Shown one piece after another: positions 1 to 13,500 of a DNA stretch of 64,000 nucleotides. The first letter of the stretch is position 1. Every line of letters starts with the position of its first letter. The notes below the pieces were generated by a model. The model was not told where the DNA came from, searched no databases, and saw nothing but the letters and a program-made list of their open reading frames with translations. A program made the position numbers and the translations under genes. The DNA comes from Sindora glabra (Eukaryota; Streptophyta; Magnoliopsida; Fabales; Fabaceae): the NCBI GenBank assembly GCA_020226215.1, contig CM035236.1:5771001-5835000 (forward strand), given 5' to 3'.

Positions 1-231
1 CTAATACTACAAATGAAGTATCGTAAGAGATGAATAATTATAATAAAAACAAAAACATATACTATTGCTAATAATAAAATTTGAGGATATGATGATTACA
101 ATAATTAGTCCTTTAATTATAAATATACTGACAATTATATCCTTCAAATCTATACGTGCTATCATAGGTGAGAATATAGGCTAATTTTTGGTTAGAAAGT
201 TAATAGCCACTTTTCAAAATCTAACTTGCAG

Positions 232-2165
232 AATGAACAAGAAGAGGTCCTGAAGAGAAGACCTTCCACACAGAAAGGGTTGAATCTTAAGGAAATTAAG
301 CAAATGCAATACCTTCCAAAGGTAAATTAGTTGTACATATGTGCTTTTGTTAATTAAATAGCTCAGGCCAGTTGGGAACTGATTAGTTTACAAATTTATC
401 TTCGTAAATTATGACGTTTGAGTTGGCATGAAATCCACGTGAGAATATGAATCTGCTTCTTCTTATAAAAAGACGGGAAACGACAAGAATGCCGTAGTAT
501 TAAAATATTTCTTATATTTTTGGTTTTAACTTATCTGCTTAATCATGATTTAGGTTATTGATGAGATGCTGCGCAGAACTACTATCTCATTTGCAAATTT
601 TAGACAGGCAAAAGTTGATGTCCACATAAATGGTTGGTTGGTTATTCCCTCTATTTGTAATTATGATATATTAAATCTCCCAATTAACTATCAAAAAAGA
701 AAAAATTAAAAAAAATGCAGGCTGCACCATTCCCAAAGGATGGAAAGTTCTGGTTTGGAACAGAGGCGTTCACATGGATCCTGAGACTTACCCCAACCCG
801 AGGGACTTCGATCCTTCCAGATGGGAAGTACGTAACTAAAATTAATGTTTCTATTCTGGGGTTTCAGGGGATATATATATATACTGATTAAACTATATGT
901 TGCAGAATAAGAAAGGCAAAGCAGGATCTTTCCTTCCATTTGGATTGGGAAGTAGACTCTGTCCCGGAAGTGACTTGGCCAAGCTTGAGATCACTATTTT
1001 CCTTCATCATTTTCTTCTCAACTACAGGTCAGATCCTTATTGCAACTTAAGTTACGTTTATTTCCTCAGAGAATATTTTTCATAAAGAAAAATTATTTGC
1101 ATATATATTAATAAGAGGATGATATGTTATTTTTATTGATAAGTAAAAAATGATACCTAAAAATCTAAAAATGAAGAAAAGTAAAAAAAAAAAATTTAAA
1201 TAGAGGAAGTTATTTTTTTCAAATTCTTCATATTTAACATTAAACAAATAAAATATTTTCTCTTTATTTTTATATTTTTTTCTATATTTTATAAAAAATA
1301 CTTTCCAATAAAACAAATAACTCGGATTGTTTTTTGAAAAATGTTTTTATATGAAAATCTAATTTTACTTTTTTTATAAATAAAGAAATATAATGTTAGT
1401 TTATAATTATAAAATATGATACTTAAAATTATAATAGTAGAGGAAAATAACTTTTTCATCAAAGAAAAAATTATCTTTTATTAATATTCTTATATTTAAT
1501 ATTAAATACTTAAGTTTCATTTATTTTAATAGAAAATATTTTTCATACAGTATAGTTATAAATTATTAAAATAAAAAATATTTTAATTATTTAATATTAA
1601 ATAGGAAGAGTCTTAAAAAAGGTAACTTTTCATTTTTTTAAAGAAAAAATTACTTTTCTTCATTATTATAATTTTAAGTATCAATTTTTTAACCACAAAT
1701 ATAGGTAATATAGTATTCATTCATTAATATATATACAAATTACATTAACACTACAAAAATGCTTTTTGTGACAAAACAAATAAAACCTTAAGTCATTTTT
1801 TACCAACTTAATAGTTTATAACTATATTCATATAAAAAGTATTTTTTATTTTTTTATCAAAATATACAGAGACTTAAAATATTAAAGTGTAAGGCTCCTA
1901 CCAGCAACTTAATTTGTTGAGAGAGCATGTCTTTTAGTTAAGTTGCTAATATTCTTCGCACTCACTAATCAAACCCGATTATGCATGGTTACCAACCAAA
2001 TCAAGAAGACAAAAAAAGGAAGTGTCTAACCAAAATTTGATGATTGGTTAGAAAAATGTTAATTTTTTCAGGTTGGAGAGGATGAATCCAGAATGTGCAG
2101 TGAGCTACTTGCCAGTGCCAAGGCCTTCGGACAACTGCCTTGCAAGAATAATACGAGACCCATGA
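232..2165 (+). CDS. KAO: ent-kaurenoic acid oxidase (CYP88A cytochrome P450), 3' part
   Basis: CYP88A enzymes are ER-bound P450s that oxidise ent-kaurenoic acid in three steps to GA12, the entry to gibberellins. Five exons are visible: 232-321, 554-632, 721-827, 906-1027 and 2072-2165, all with AG/GT borders and consistent phases, giving the C-terminal 163 residues of a protein of about 490. The 5' exons lie outside the window, and 1-231 appears to be intron. Visible motifs are the K-helix ExxR (DEMLRR), the FDPSRW segment that follows it, and the heme-binding loop FGLGSRLCPG with its Cys ligand, followed by the CYP88-type run DLAKLEITIFLHHFLLNYR. The protein ends in DNCLARIIRDP, as CYP88A proteins do. 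K-helix EMLR in place of the usual ETLR is a small oddity. The last intron (1044 bp) is full of AT-rich repeat copies. CYP88A is preferred over the related CYP90 and CYP707 families because of the last two exons. Confidence 0.9.
1055..1870. repeat. AT-rich MITE-like copies inside the last KAO intron
   Basis: The intron carries several diverged stretches of one pattern. They are marked by runs such as AAAAATATTTT, TTTTTATAAAA, TTACTTTTCTTCATT and TATCAATTTTTTAA, in both orientations. The same pattern recurs at 2378-2769 and about 32.76-33.06 kb, so this is an interspersed family rather than a feature of the intron. Exact termini and target-site duplications are not resolved. Confidence 0.5.
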
Positions 2166-2377
2166 TTATGGCATTAAATAACATGTTTAGCGGCGTCAAG
2201 AACCACGAGGTTTAGCTGCCCTTTGTTTTATCTGTCTCGTGATTAGCGCGTTCGAATGAGGTTCAATGGGCTCCGTGGAATTTTATATATTTGTTGCAAG
2301 TAAAATAGAAAAAGCATATTGAGTTGCTTCGTAGTTATGGAACCTCTTCATTTCTAAATGTGTAAATTAATTGTTTC

Positions 2378-2769
2378 AGTCTTGATTCTCGATCAACTCA
2401 TTTAGGTTCTATTTGTTTGTTAAAAAGTATTTTTTATAAAATATTAAAATAAAAAATATTTTATTTATATAATGTTAAATATGAAAAATTTGAAGAAAAA
2501 ATTTAAAAAAAATTACTTTTCTTCATTTTCAAATATTTAGGTATCAATTTTTTAATTATTAATTAATTTTTTTAGTCTCGATTCTCAATCAACTTATTTA
2601 TGATCCATGTATTTGATTAGAAAGTATTTTTTATAAAATATAACTATAAAACATTAAAGTAAAGAAAAAAATATTTTACTTATATAAGGTTGAATATGAA
2701 AAATCTGAAAAAAAATATTAAAAAAATTACTTTCTATCATTTTCAAGTATTTAAGTATCAATTTTTTAA
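2378..2769. repeat. 196-bp direct tandem repeat (2 copies) downstream of KAO
   Basis: Copy one starts at 2378 with AGTCTTGATTCTCGATCAAC and copy two at 2574 with AGTCTCGATTCTCAATCAAC. Both continue through AAAGTATTTTTTATAAAAT, a TATGAAAAAT segment and a TATCAATTTTTTAATTAT end. The copies differ by substitutions and small indels, so the duplication is not recent. It may overlap the 3' UTR of KAO. Confidence 0.7.
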
Positions 2770-2795
2770 TTATCAATATAAATGATATATCACCC

Positions 2796-2804
<9 letters not shown>

Positions 2805-2826
<22 letters not shown>
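2805..2826. repeat. (AT)n microsatellite
   Basis: Eleven uninterrupted AT units follow the tandem repeat. Confidence 0.9.
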
Positions 2827-4582
2827 CTTCTTATAAAAAATATTTTTCAACGAAATAAATAGAATTATTTATTTCTAAACTTTGCTTAGCTAGGTAAGAG
2901 TTAGCCCGCACTCGTAGATTAGTCAAATTTAAACTTCCAAGAAACCACAGCAGCTATCAAAATTCCAAGATATATTTTTCATCTATGACCTACATTCGTT
3001 TTTCTCTCAACATTACCACTATTTTATGCTGCATAGACTCGGAATCGTTGAAAAGCTTAAACACTATGAAAATGAGGAAGGATCATACATTCTCTTGTAA
3101 ATAATGGGTTCATAAAAATTAGGGATCTCACAACAATCTATATGTATATAGCTGAACTCATTCTTTATATTTATTGGCTGTGAAGATGTGCATAAGGAGA
3201 ATGACCCCTCATTCACAAAACCACAGCCCTTTTTGTATTACTTAAAATCTATGAGTATATTTGTTTACTAATTTTAAAAATAGTTTTTTATTTTTTAAAA
3301 AAAAAGAATTTGAGAATTTGTTTTTTGGATCTATTTTTAAAAAATTATAATTTTAAATATATAACTTGAAAATAAACGTAGAAATAATTTTAAATATTTT
3401 TTAAAATTATTTTCTTATTCATGATATCAAATTTATAATTAAATAAAATATTTTTTTATTTATAACACCGACTACTTTTTATTTTTTATTCAAAAATAAT
3501 TTTTAAAAATAATTTCTTCAAACAATTTTTAGATACAGAAAAATAAAAACATACTAAACACATCCTATAATGTACTTGATGATATTGCAAGAATAATTTT
3601 TAAAAATATAAAAAAATATATTTAAACACATCTTGATGATGTTGCAAATTAAAATACACATTCTTACCTTCTTTTTCCAAGTCTTTGCTTTGAACCAAAT
3701 CAGCAAGAGGTGGGTAGGTCGAGACCCAATTTGCCAAGATACAGCCCAAAACGACTTATTTGGTTTTCACTTGACTAAATAGCCAAGGTAGCTGAATGAT
3801 ACGTTCTATGGTTCATTGATAATTCCTTGTGCTTATAAGAAAGAATTAATATCAAACAAATATTTCATACTTCATATAACAAACTTCCTAATTCTGAAAA
3901 TCATGTTTGTTAACTGATAAAATCATTTTTTAATCTTCTTCTAACGACTTAAATTTTTTTAGAAAAATTGTCATTTGATAAAATATTGAAGTCTCTTCAG
4001 TTAAATGGTACTAATTCTATTCCTCCAATTCATAAAGTATTCTGATAGTTCTTGGAATATGTTTGTGTTTTGCTCATCATAAGGGCTTACATTTAAAAAA
4101 AATGTGTTGAAGTAACAAAATCAATCTTAATCACACAAAAAAAAGAAGAAGAGGAAAAGAAATCCATCTTACAAGTTTTTTCTTACAGCAACGGGCACCA
4201 CGGAGTTCCACAGTTAGGCAGCAGTGTACTAAGCCTCAAGGCCCGGCAACCTCATTCTTTGCATTCACCATAATTCAGTAACAAAGAATTACTATCCAAA
4301 TAGCCACACACACATATATATTTCCAAAGATTATATAGAAAGACTAATTGTCCATTTGACGCAAGCGTAACGTAAGGAAAAGAAATAGAGGTGGTGAAAA
4401 TGTGTTTAGTTACACGAGGCTGACACACTGAAGTGGCATGGCTGACATTTGCAGTGAAAATGAAAATGAAGAGAAGCAGTTTTATTGGAATTTAATAACA
4501 AAAACTGTCCAAATGATAATAATATTTAGGCATAAACATCTCAAAAACAGTTAGTCCCATGAAACTGCAGGCAGTTGAAAGT
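2827..4582. other. intergenic, KAO to GDCSH
   Basis: No coding exon is recognised. The first half is AT-rich with fragments of the interspersed repeat pattern. The stretch 4130-4330 has more mixed composition but no open frame. The part next to 4583 is presumably the 3' UTR of the H-protein gene on the minus strand. Confidence 0.6.
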
Positions 4583-5881
4583 TCAATGGGCAGCATCTTC
4601 CTCCTCGCAGAATTTTGTGTATTGCTTTGGATCCATCAAAGAACCTAGTTCAGATGGATCGCTTGGCTTTACTTTGATCATCCATCCGTTCTCATACGGA
4701 CTTGAGTTGATCTTAATTAAATAATAAATAAAAGGAAAGGGAAAAAAAAGGAAAAGAAAGGAAAAGAAAAATTAGTATGATCATGAAGATTCTATTGATG
4801 TTATGTAGGCTTATTGTGTTTTACAAATTTTGCTGTACGGCACACATGACAATCTGATTTTAACTCATGCATCATGCATGCAAAATGCAAGCGTAACTAG
4901 CATTTTCTTAAAATCATGTAAGCAGAAAAGGCTACCTTAGCACCTGAACAACAAAGAACGAGTGACATGAATTTAAATCCATTATTGTGGACTGGCAGAG
5001 GAAACTGTAACAGAATGTGCTAAGTGAACTATTATACTGGAAAACAGAGAGAAGAAGGATGAGAAGTACCAGGCCAGGGGATTCGGTGAGCTTTGTGTTA
5101 ACTTCAACAATCTCTCCTGAAATCGGAGAATTCACATCACTCGTAGCTTTAACACTTTCAACTGCTCCGAAACTGCCTCCCTGAGAGACTGAGCCACCGG
5201 GTTCTGGCAGCTCCACAAACACAACCTCTCCAAGATGGTCCTGCAACCTCCGAGTTTTAGAATTTTTGCAAATCCTATAGGCAAATGACACATGATATTT
5301 GAACATCCAATCCTACCAACCCCATCTCAAGACTGCTGTTATCCCTTGAATTACTCGATGGATAACATAGTTTCAAAGTTTTGTAGCCTTAACTATTTCG
5401 TTTCCAAGTCCCAGACTCCCACTGACTTCAAATTCATCATCCCCATGATTTCCAGAAAAAATGAAATTTAGGACAGAACTTCAGTGTGACATAGATTCAA
5501 ATAATTAGCAGGCACGCTGATCGGCAAGCTGTCACTTCGGGCCTCGAAATTGAATGACTAATGGAGGAGAAGAGGGTCCAATGAACAAACCTGAGCATGA
5601 TCAGTGATGCCGATAGTAGTCACAGAGCCTTCATGCTTGACCCATTCATGTGAAGAGGCGTACTTGAGTCCATCCAATACTGCAAAACAACTCCAATTTT
5701 AAATTAGCCTATGGTTTTCCCCATTAAAAAATGCACGGAAGAAAAGAATAGAAGTAAGAATAAAAATACCAGAGGAGAAACATCTGGAGAGAGAAAAAGG
5801 AGGGGAGAGAGGAATTCTGGAGGTAGAAGAAGAGATTTTGAGTGCCTTAGCAGTAGAAGAAGCCCACATTCTGAGTGCCAT
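4583..5881 (-). CDS. GDCSH: glycine cleavage system H-protein, mitochondrial
   Basis: This lipoyl carrier shuttles the aminomethyl group between the P-, T- and L-proteins of mitochondrial glycine decarboxylase, central to photorespiration and C1 metabolism. There are four exons on the minus strand: 5770-5881, 5591-5679, 5070-5240 and 4583-4711, with good splice borders and phases, giving 166 residues, the usual length. Residues 1 to about 34 are Ser/Arg-rich and lack acidic residues, as expected of a mitochondrial presequence. The mature domain includes KYASSHEWVK, the lipoyl-lysine motif FGAVESVKATSD (Lys98) and the ending EEEDAAH. The start is the only ATG that leads into the presequence. 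A TATA-like CTATATGT (minus strand) lies at 5967-5974. Nothing suggests damage. Confidence 0.95.
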
Positions 5882-8089
5882 TGTGGATCTATCTATCTCT
5901 GTTTGGTTGGCTTTAAAAGAGCAAAAGCCAATAATAATATCTCCCAGACAGAAGAAGGCGTTGATACATATAGTTGGTGGTAGAGTTCTATCCTGTATGA
6001 ATGGTGCGCAGCGATTGCCTCATCCATCTGCTCTGCGCTCCCTCCGTTCCCACTAATTATTCCACAAATCCCAATAAACTTTTGTTTTCCGGCTAACCTT
6101 AACTATTCTGTCATTGGCCACAAGCCCACCATTCCAAATCCCCATATTTTACGTTTTTTTCCTTATTTTTATTTGTCGCTTTTTAAAATAATTTTTTATT
6201 TTTTATTCATTATTTTAAAATTTTAACAAAATACTAAATATTCTTTTTTAAATTTTTTTGTTTTTATTAATAAATATTTCATTATTTTACATTCTCAACT
6301 CATTTATATTTATTTTATGATTTTTTATTTTAAATTTTATACAGAAAATAATTTTTAAAATTTTATTAAAAATAAATAAATAAAATTAGTTTTTAATATA
6401 TATATAATCAGTTAACTAAGTAATAAGTGAGTATTTTCCTTTCAAGCGGTAATTGAAAAACAATTTGACAAGACAAAATGACGTGGGCCTAGTAAATCAT
6501 CAGGGCCCTATTATTCTTGGGCCTTTTAATGCATGATGTTCTTTGCCTTGCCGTAGTTTGTATGTTTTTCTTCGTTTCTCCTCTCCCTTTGTTTCTATGT
6601 TTTTATTTTTTTATTTTTTTTCATGAAAAATCTCGGTGCTTGCAAATAAAGATTAAGAATTTGTATTCCGTTTGTCTCTTACATCGCATTTTTAACGTAG
6701 AAAGCTTAGAGCTGGCTAAAAAAATATAACTGGGGGAATACTATACTCTTTGTGTTGGAAATTCAAACTTGCATCAATCTCTTTAACTGTGGTTAGAACC
6801 AGAAACACACACCCCCCCCCCCCTTTTTTAGTGCAAAGGACATGCGGACGAAAGAGAATTACAAGAAGGGACAAGGGAAAAAGAGGAAGCAGCATTCAAA
6901 AGCAGAATTTGATGCCCTCCAATTTTTTTAGTGATCGACTGTGCAAATTATATAATTTTTAATAAAAATATTATAAAATCTAAGTTAAGAAAAGAATCTG
7001 TCTTTTATATTTTTAAATTAAAATAATTGAAAAAAAATGTAGAACATTTTTACCTCAATCTAACCACATCATATCATGGTGATCATGTCATTCTGCTATT
7101 TCCATGCACTCTCTAATTCTATTTATTATGATGAAATAGATTGAAATAAACTTAAAAAAGTTGCCTAGTTTGTATCATAAAATAAAAATATTCCTTCTTT
7201 CTTTAGGAAATGATTATTCTATCAAATTATGGAATTTTATTTTATAGCAAAAATAATGGAATGATTGCATATATTCCAACATTACATTTTATTAGTAAAA
7301 AATAAAATAATATCTATTTTTTAATATTATATTATTAAAATAATTTAATAATTATATTTTTATTAATAAAAATTAAATTAAAATATTTTTATATTATTAT
7401 AAAATTTATTTAATATAAAAAATTGAAAAGAAAATTTTTTATACTTTTAATGTATAAAATCATTTTTTAATTATAATATTGATGATTATAATTTTTATAT
7501 TCATTTAAAAAATTATAAATAGATAAAAAAATAACAATAAGACAATTTTAATTTTTTTAATTTTTAAATATTATTATTTTTATTTTATTTTTATTTTATT
7601 TATTATGTCAAATATAATTATAAAATAAAATACTCATCCTATTTCTAAATTTATCAAAATTAATTACGAAATAATCACTCAATTTCATTTCGTTTCGTCC
7701 CATAACAGCATTTCAACTTTGACTTTGTCCTTAGCATGTACTGTGGAGAGTACCGTGTGCCCGTATTTCCACTCTGGACGATTATTGGCAAATGAGGTCA
7801 TGCGCCTATTTATTAATTGCGAAAAAAGAAACAACGTTTGGTGAAAAAATTGAAAAATGAGAGTTGGAGTACCAAACCTTGACGGCAGGTGACATGGGTT
7901 ACAAAGTCAACCATGTGATTTTGAAGGAAGCAAGCCGTATGCTGTTTTCTTCTCCAACTCAATTCCCGACGCTATTAACTTTGCAGCCTTTTTTCGTTTT
8001 CTGCTGCAACTACTCGCCCTCAAATTTCAAGTGCTTTTCCCTCTCTTTGCTTGACTTTTGTTGAAAATTTCCTGATTCCTTCATGGATA
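5882..8089. other. intergenic, upstream of GDCSH
   Basis: The first 170 bp should hold the H-protein leader and promoter. The rest is AT-rich, with a 13-base C run near 6811-6823. The span 7680-8040 is richer and contains W-box-like cores (TTGACT, GTCAACC). Open frames here are short, match nothing recognised and lack exon-like borders. No gene is called. Confidence 0.55.
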
Positions 8090-8557
8090 CTGCTAATAAA
8101 AATTTATCATATTTTTATGATTAAAATTTTATTTTAATTTTTATATCTTAAAATTTTATCAATTTTATTTTTAAATGAGATTTATATCAATTTAATTTAT
8201 AAAAATTTAAATTTAATTCAAATTTTAGTTTTTATTCTATTAATATTTAGGAGAAGGATTAAATTTCACTTGAATTTAAATCTTTAAGAAAAAATTGATA
8301 TAAATATTATTTCATGAATAAAATTGATAGCAACCTAATTTTTTGAGGATTAAAATAGAATTTTAATTTAAAATATAAATTTAATTGTAATAGAAATTTA
8401 ATTCCTAAAACTCTATTTGTATCAATTTAATCCCTCTAACAAATATTAACCGCCTGGAATAAGGATTAAAATTTTACTTAAACTTAAAACTTTAAGGATT
8501 AAATTATTACAAATCTTACTTTAGAAATAAAATTAATGTAAATTAAATATTTTTGTC
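8090..8557. repeat. foldback AT-rich repeat, copy 1
   Basis: The arm GATTAAAATTTTATTTTAAT...TTATATCAATTTAATTT reappears inverted at about 8270-8380 as GATATAAAT...AGGATTAAAATAGAATTTTA, and the unit is partly repeated to 8557. A relative lies at 16850-17165. No coding capacity is present. It is probably a non-autonomous transposon remnant. Confidence 0.5.
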
Positions 8558-11500
8558 ACGATTCGACTTGCCATAACTAGCGTGAAACCTATTTTCAATT
8601 TCCACTAACCTACCTAATTCTACTTTGATATCATCACATAATTATTAATAAATTAATTAATGATTTAATGGGTTTTATATTCATATACTTCAAAATATTT
8701 ACAATTTATAGTATATAGTTAACACGCCTACATAATTTACACTATCCTACTTTAATTCTCAACACTTCCTATAATAATTATGGTTACATATAATGAGATT
8801 CTAAGAGCTTTCACTTCAATGCTACTGTTGGTGATTGTGGAGCTTTAGCATACATATTTGAAAGACACTTTAAAGTAAAATTAGTAAGTTATATATAGTA
8901 AGCAAATCACCTACTTAACAAATATATTATGTATATACCACTATACAACCATTTTTAACTATAAATGTATGCATAGTTACTAATATCTAATTGCAATCAA
9001 GTTTCCGATCTATATACTACATAGCATTCCTATTCGCTTACAATAACAAGCAATGTAGAATACCAAGAATTAAACAATATTAAATACTTACTCCAAACAT
9101 CGTTCATGTCCAATAATAGCACAATAATAAATATAAACATAAATATACTAATAGATTTTACAAGTAAAATATGTCAATATCATTCACATTCATAAAGTGA
9201 CATTATATCTTTCTTTCCTTTCTATTAAGATACTGGCAATCGGTAGTCATATTTTCCCATATCAATCGTGGCTTATCAATAACTTCTCCACTTATACATA
9301 GAATAACATCACAAGCACTCAACTATTTATACATACTATATTATTCATATCACATCACAAATGATAAAGTGTGAATGTAATTTCATATATTATTCATTAC
9401 TTTATTATTCAAGAAATCAACACAAATCTTAACATATTCAATCATTAAATCAAGATGTTAGTTTACATGGAACAACTAATTTTATTCTTTATAATTATTA
9501 ACTTTAGAACATAGTGAAACGAATCATATTCCCTTTATACGCTCTGTCCTAGTTACTACTTATTTGTGGCTTATTAACCACTTATGAACATTACTAAACT
9601 TTGCTTGACTAGTCATACTAACCTAGCCCAACTAAGGTATTAAAACTCAAACCTAATCATAACTAGTAAGAATCTTGTTATCCAATTTTCACCAAGCTTA
9701 GCACTAATTACACTCATTTTACCTAATGGAAATCTCTCTGTTTCTGTAATGAGTTAAATTATTTTAAATTTTAAAAAAAATGAATAATTTTTTTTATTTT
9801 TAAATACTTTCCAAAAGTCATACGCCCTTAATTATTTTTGCACCTATTTTAGATGTAAGTTAACATTAACCTAAAAACACATATATAGATAAATATTTCA
9901 ATACATCAGATACATAATTAACAAAATCTCTATCTTTAATTTTTAAATTTAATCCTAATAGAATTCTAACTATCAATTTCTCCTTGGATTACTTAAGAGT
10001 CCCACATGACCTACATAACTCAATATTCTTAAGTTAAATCTTGAAAATATTAAAAGGAAAGATAGAGTTTTAAAAGTCAGTAAATCTATATCTATAAAAG
10101 AAAAGCATTATTAGTAACTAAAATTGATTAATTTTAATAGTATTGTGAAATAACTATTAAATGGTTTACTCGTATTCATACCTGACAACTTCACCTTGTC
10201 TAATAATCTAATCATCATACTTTTGTACTCGAGCCTATATCAATAGTTACACATACAAAGGTAATAGAATTTTAAAAAGAAGTTCTTCACAATTTTATCA
10301 TCACTCAATTCAATTATAATATCAAAGAAAAATTAATTCAATACTACAAATGAAGCAAAGCTGCCTTTCGATTACATTATTTTACATATAGCTATCCACA
10401 CTCCACCTTTTTCATATCAATCAATCTTGAGAACTCAATCATGACTAATCAAATAATCACTATAACATTAAAAAAGAACATTCAAGGATAAATAAATTAC
10501 AATCCTATAATATATTGCATAATAATTTATAATAAATTACTAGAAATGGGGAACGGACAAGCCTGACTCGTCCAATTTTTTTCGCTAACCTCTAATATGA
10601 AAGTCTTAATCTGGTTTTTATGGACTCGAGTTAACTTGTAGGCTTCTTTTTTAATTTAAATTTTTAAATAACAAAAAAATATTTAAAAGTATCATATATT
10701 TATTCATAAATTAGTCATAATATATTTTAAATTTATATATAACTATAAAAAATATTATATATAAAATACCTATAAAATAAAAAATTATTTATAAATTTTT
10801 TATAACATAATCCTATATAATTGAAAATAAAAAGTAGGAGTATAATTTTATATTGATTAAAAACATATATCTACATAAAACTTAGAAATTTAAAAAAAAG
10901 AATTTGTGGGCCAACTTGTCCATAGGCTAGCTTATGTGGACTGGACTGGTTGTGGCATGTAATTTTTAAGACTTCCCTTTCCTTCAAAGCCCGTAAGCTT
11001 TAGCTTATTTCAATGGCTCTATAAATTATCCACTTTGTAACCCTTAAATTAATCTTATACCCTACCTACCTTTTTATCTTATTCTTTTCAAGTTAATCTT
11101 ATGCTCTATCCGTTTTTTTATAAAGAGTTTTCCATCAAATTTTCACATCATCCCTTTTCACAATTTTCATACCAATCTATAGGCCACTTTTATCAATTTA
11201 GTACTTTTTACATAATAATAGCACAATTTAAATTACATTATCATATACACTACATAAATTTCACATCTTATAGTACCATAATCTCAATTCATGTATAGTA
11301 TAAAGCAATTAATTTGTCATCACAATCATTCTCATTCATAATATCATAATTTTAAACACATTCACATTTCAATATAAGCATCCATTAAACAATAGCTTCA
11401 CATTTCTTATGTGTAGTTACAAGCCAAGAATAATCATAAAGTATACATTCATCACAATCAAGTAATAACTTATATGATGTCCTCATCATATCATTCATTA

Positions 11501-13500
11501 ATAGGAAAAAAATTAATCAATAGTAGTTAATAAAAGACTAATGGTGCTTTGAAAGCACCATTACATACCGCAATATTTAGTATAATAAAAAGCAATTAAG
11601 ATTGTAAATTCTCCATACTTATTCATCTTAAGATGCACAATTACATACATCTAGTTTCATAATTACATAACATATTATTTTGGTATATAGAATAAATAAA
11701 GAATATGAAAATTTAGTCAAATAATGTTTAAAATAGATGTACAATCACCTAAAAATGCCCATTCACTCTAATAATCTCTAAGTATTCCACTTTTATCTTT
11801 CTTTTTACTTTATGATTTACAATAATAAATTATAAATACATGATTATTACTTATTTTCTCTCCAAATATAATAATTCTAAATCCAAATCATAATATACTA
11901 ACACTCTAGATCATTAGTTTCTTATATTTTCAAATTTCAACTCATAAAAATGAAAATGTATAGTTTTATAGTTATTCTTAAGATTAAAATTAAATAAGCA
12001 AAAATATTTAAGCTTAAAGCTTAAAAAAGACTTATTTCATGTTACTTCATCACCTTAAATCATCATATTTTTATATTTTTAAAATTATCATAAAGAAATT
12101 AGAGATTTTCATAATTGAGAATTTTTTCTGACTTAAGTATAAAACAAGCAAAATATTGGAACTTGATGCTTTAAGTATACTTTAATCACCATTATATAAA
12201 ATTGTATTTTTATTTTCTAATGTTTTAACTCTAACTTAATATAATCCAAAAAGACTACATTTTACATAATTAGGATTTTCTTAACTCAAGTTCAAATCAT
12301 CAAAAATATTAAATATTTTTACTATAAATGGGTTTTAATCATTTCTCTTAAACAAACTATACATTTATTTCTAATTTATATAAAGTTATCATTAAGTATT
12401 TAAAATATGTATAAAATGGGTTTTCATTAAACTAACTTATTCGATCATGAATAAAGGGGTTTTAAGCTTCTAAGAGCTTACCTCATTCTATAAAGGTTTT
12501 CATCAAAATCAACACAATAGAAGTTTGATAGTTTGCTAATAAGAGGAAGAGCTAGGAGCTAAACTTTGGTGCATGATCCAACCAATCCTTCCATCGTTCA
12601 CAAGCTACAATAAGCCAAAACGTAGCTTAAAGGAAGAGTGACGGCGATGATGACACTCCAATGAAAAAAGAGTAGCCAAGTGAAAAAAGGTACATTGGAG
12701 AATAAAAAAGATATCATGCCATATTATCCTCAAATTGGGGCTTCCTCCATGGGGCTAATAAGAAGTCATTTGGTGCAAAGTAGCACATAACGAGGGCAAA
12801 ACATAACCAATGAAGGAACAAAATATAGAGGGAGAAAAAGGAGAGAAAGGAAAAGAGAAAAAGATAGACAGTACTATTCAGGGGATAGAGAGAGAAATAA
12901 ATAAAAAATATATAAAATGAGCTTTAAACTTTTATTCAATATATTACAATGCATCATAGGCTTAGATTTCATTAATATTTACCTTTTATTTCCTACATTA
13001 AACAATCTTAATCTTCAATTCATTTAAAGTAAAAATCCATTTTCATAAAACTTCATTTTTCTCCTCTTATTTAAAATCTCCATCCCAATCTAAATATTTA
13101 AACATTATATAAATCGCAAGCATATATATACACATATGTCATGATCCATCACATTATGAATTTTGAAAATATTTTCATAAGTTTACAAATTTATAAAAGT
13201 CATCTATTAAAATATTTATATTTTTTCAAGATTTTTCATCCTTAACTTTAAAATATTCCAATAAAAAAATTGGATAACATCTACTTCAAATGAAATTATA
13301 ATAATATCATTTAGTCAAGATTTAAAATATCCATTTTTTTCACCTCGACAAGAATAAATACAATTTTAGTTAATTAAAATAAATGCACCAGCATTTTAAA
13401 GTAATATAATTTCAAATATTAATTTAAGGCATTATATAAGGGTCATTATAAAGCAAATAGGGTACAAATGGAAGTTCATTCCAGGATAATAAAATAATTG
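8558..13500 (-). mobile_element. degraded LTR-like repeat block, minus orientation
   Basis: A long noncoding AT-rich block begins at TTGTCACGATTCGACTTGCC. Read on the minus strand, it shares an order of landmarks with 20.5-24 kb on the plus strand. These are a TCATGATCC..TCACA segment followed by TTTACAAA-TTATA (13.08-13.20 kb), a pyrimidine-rich leader-like stretch (about 12.82-12.87 kb), and GAGGTAAG (about 12.48 kb). No protease, RT, RNase H or integrase frame survives. The LTR/retroelement interpretation is inferred from size, AT richness and promoter-plus-leader organisation. Borders are approximate. Confidence 0.4.
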
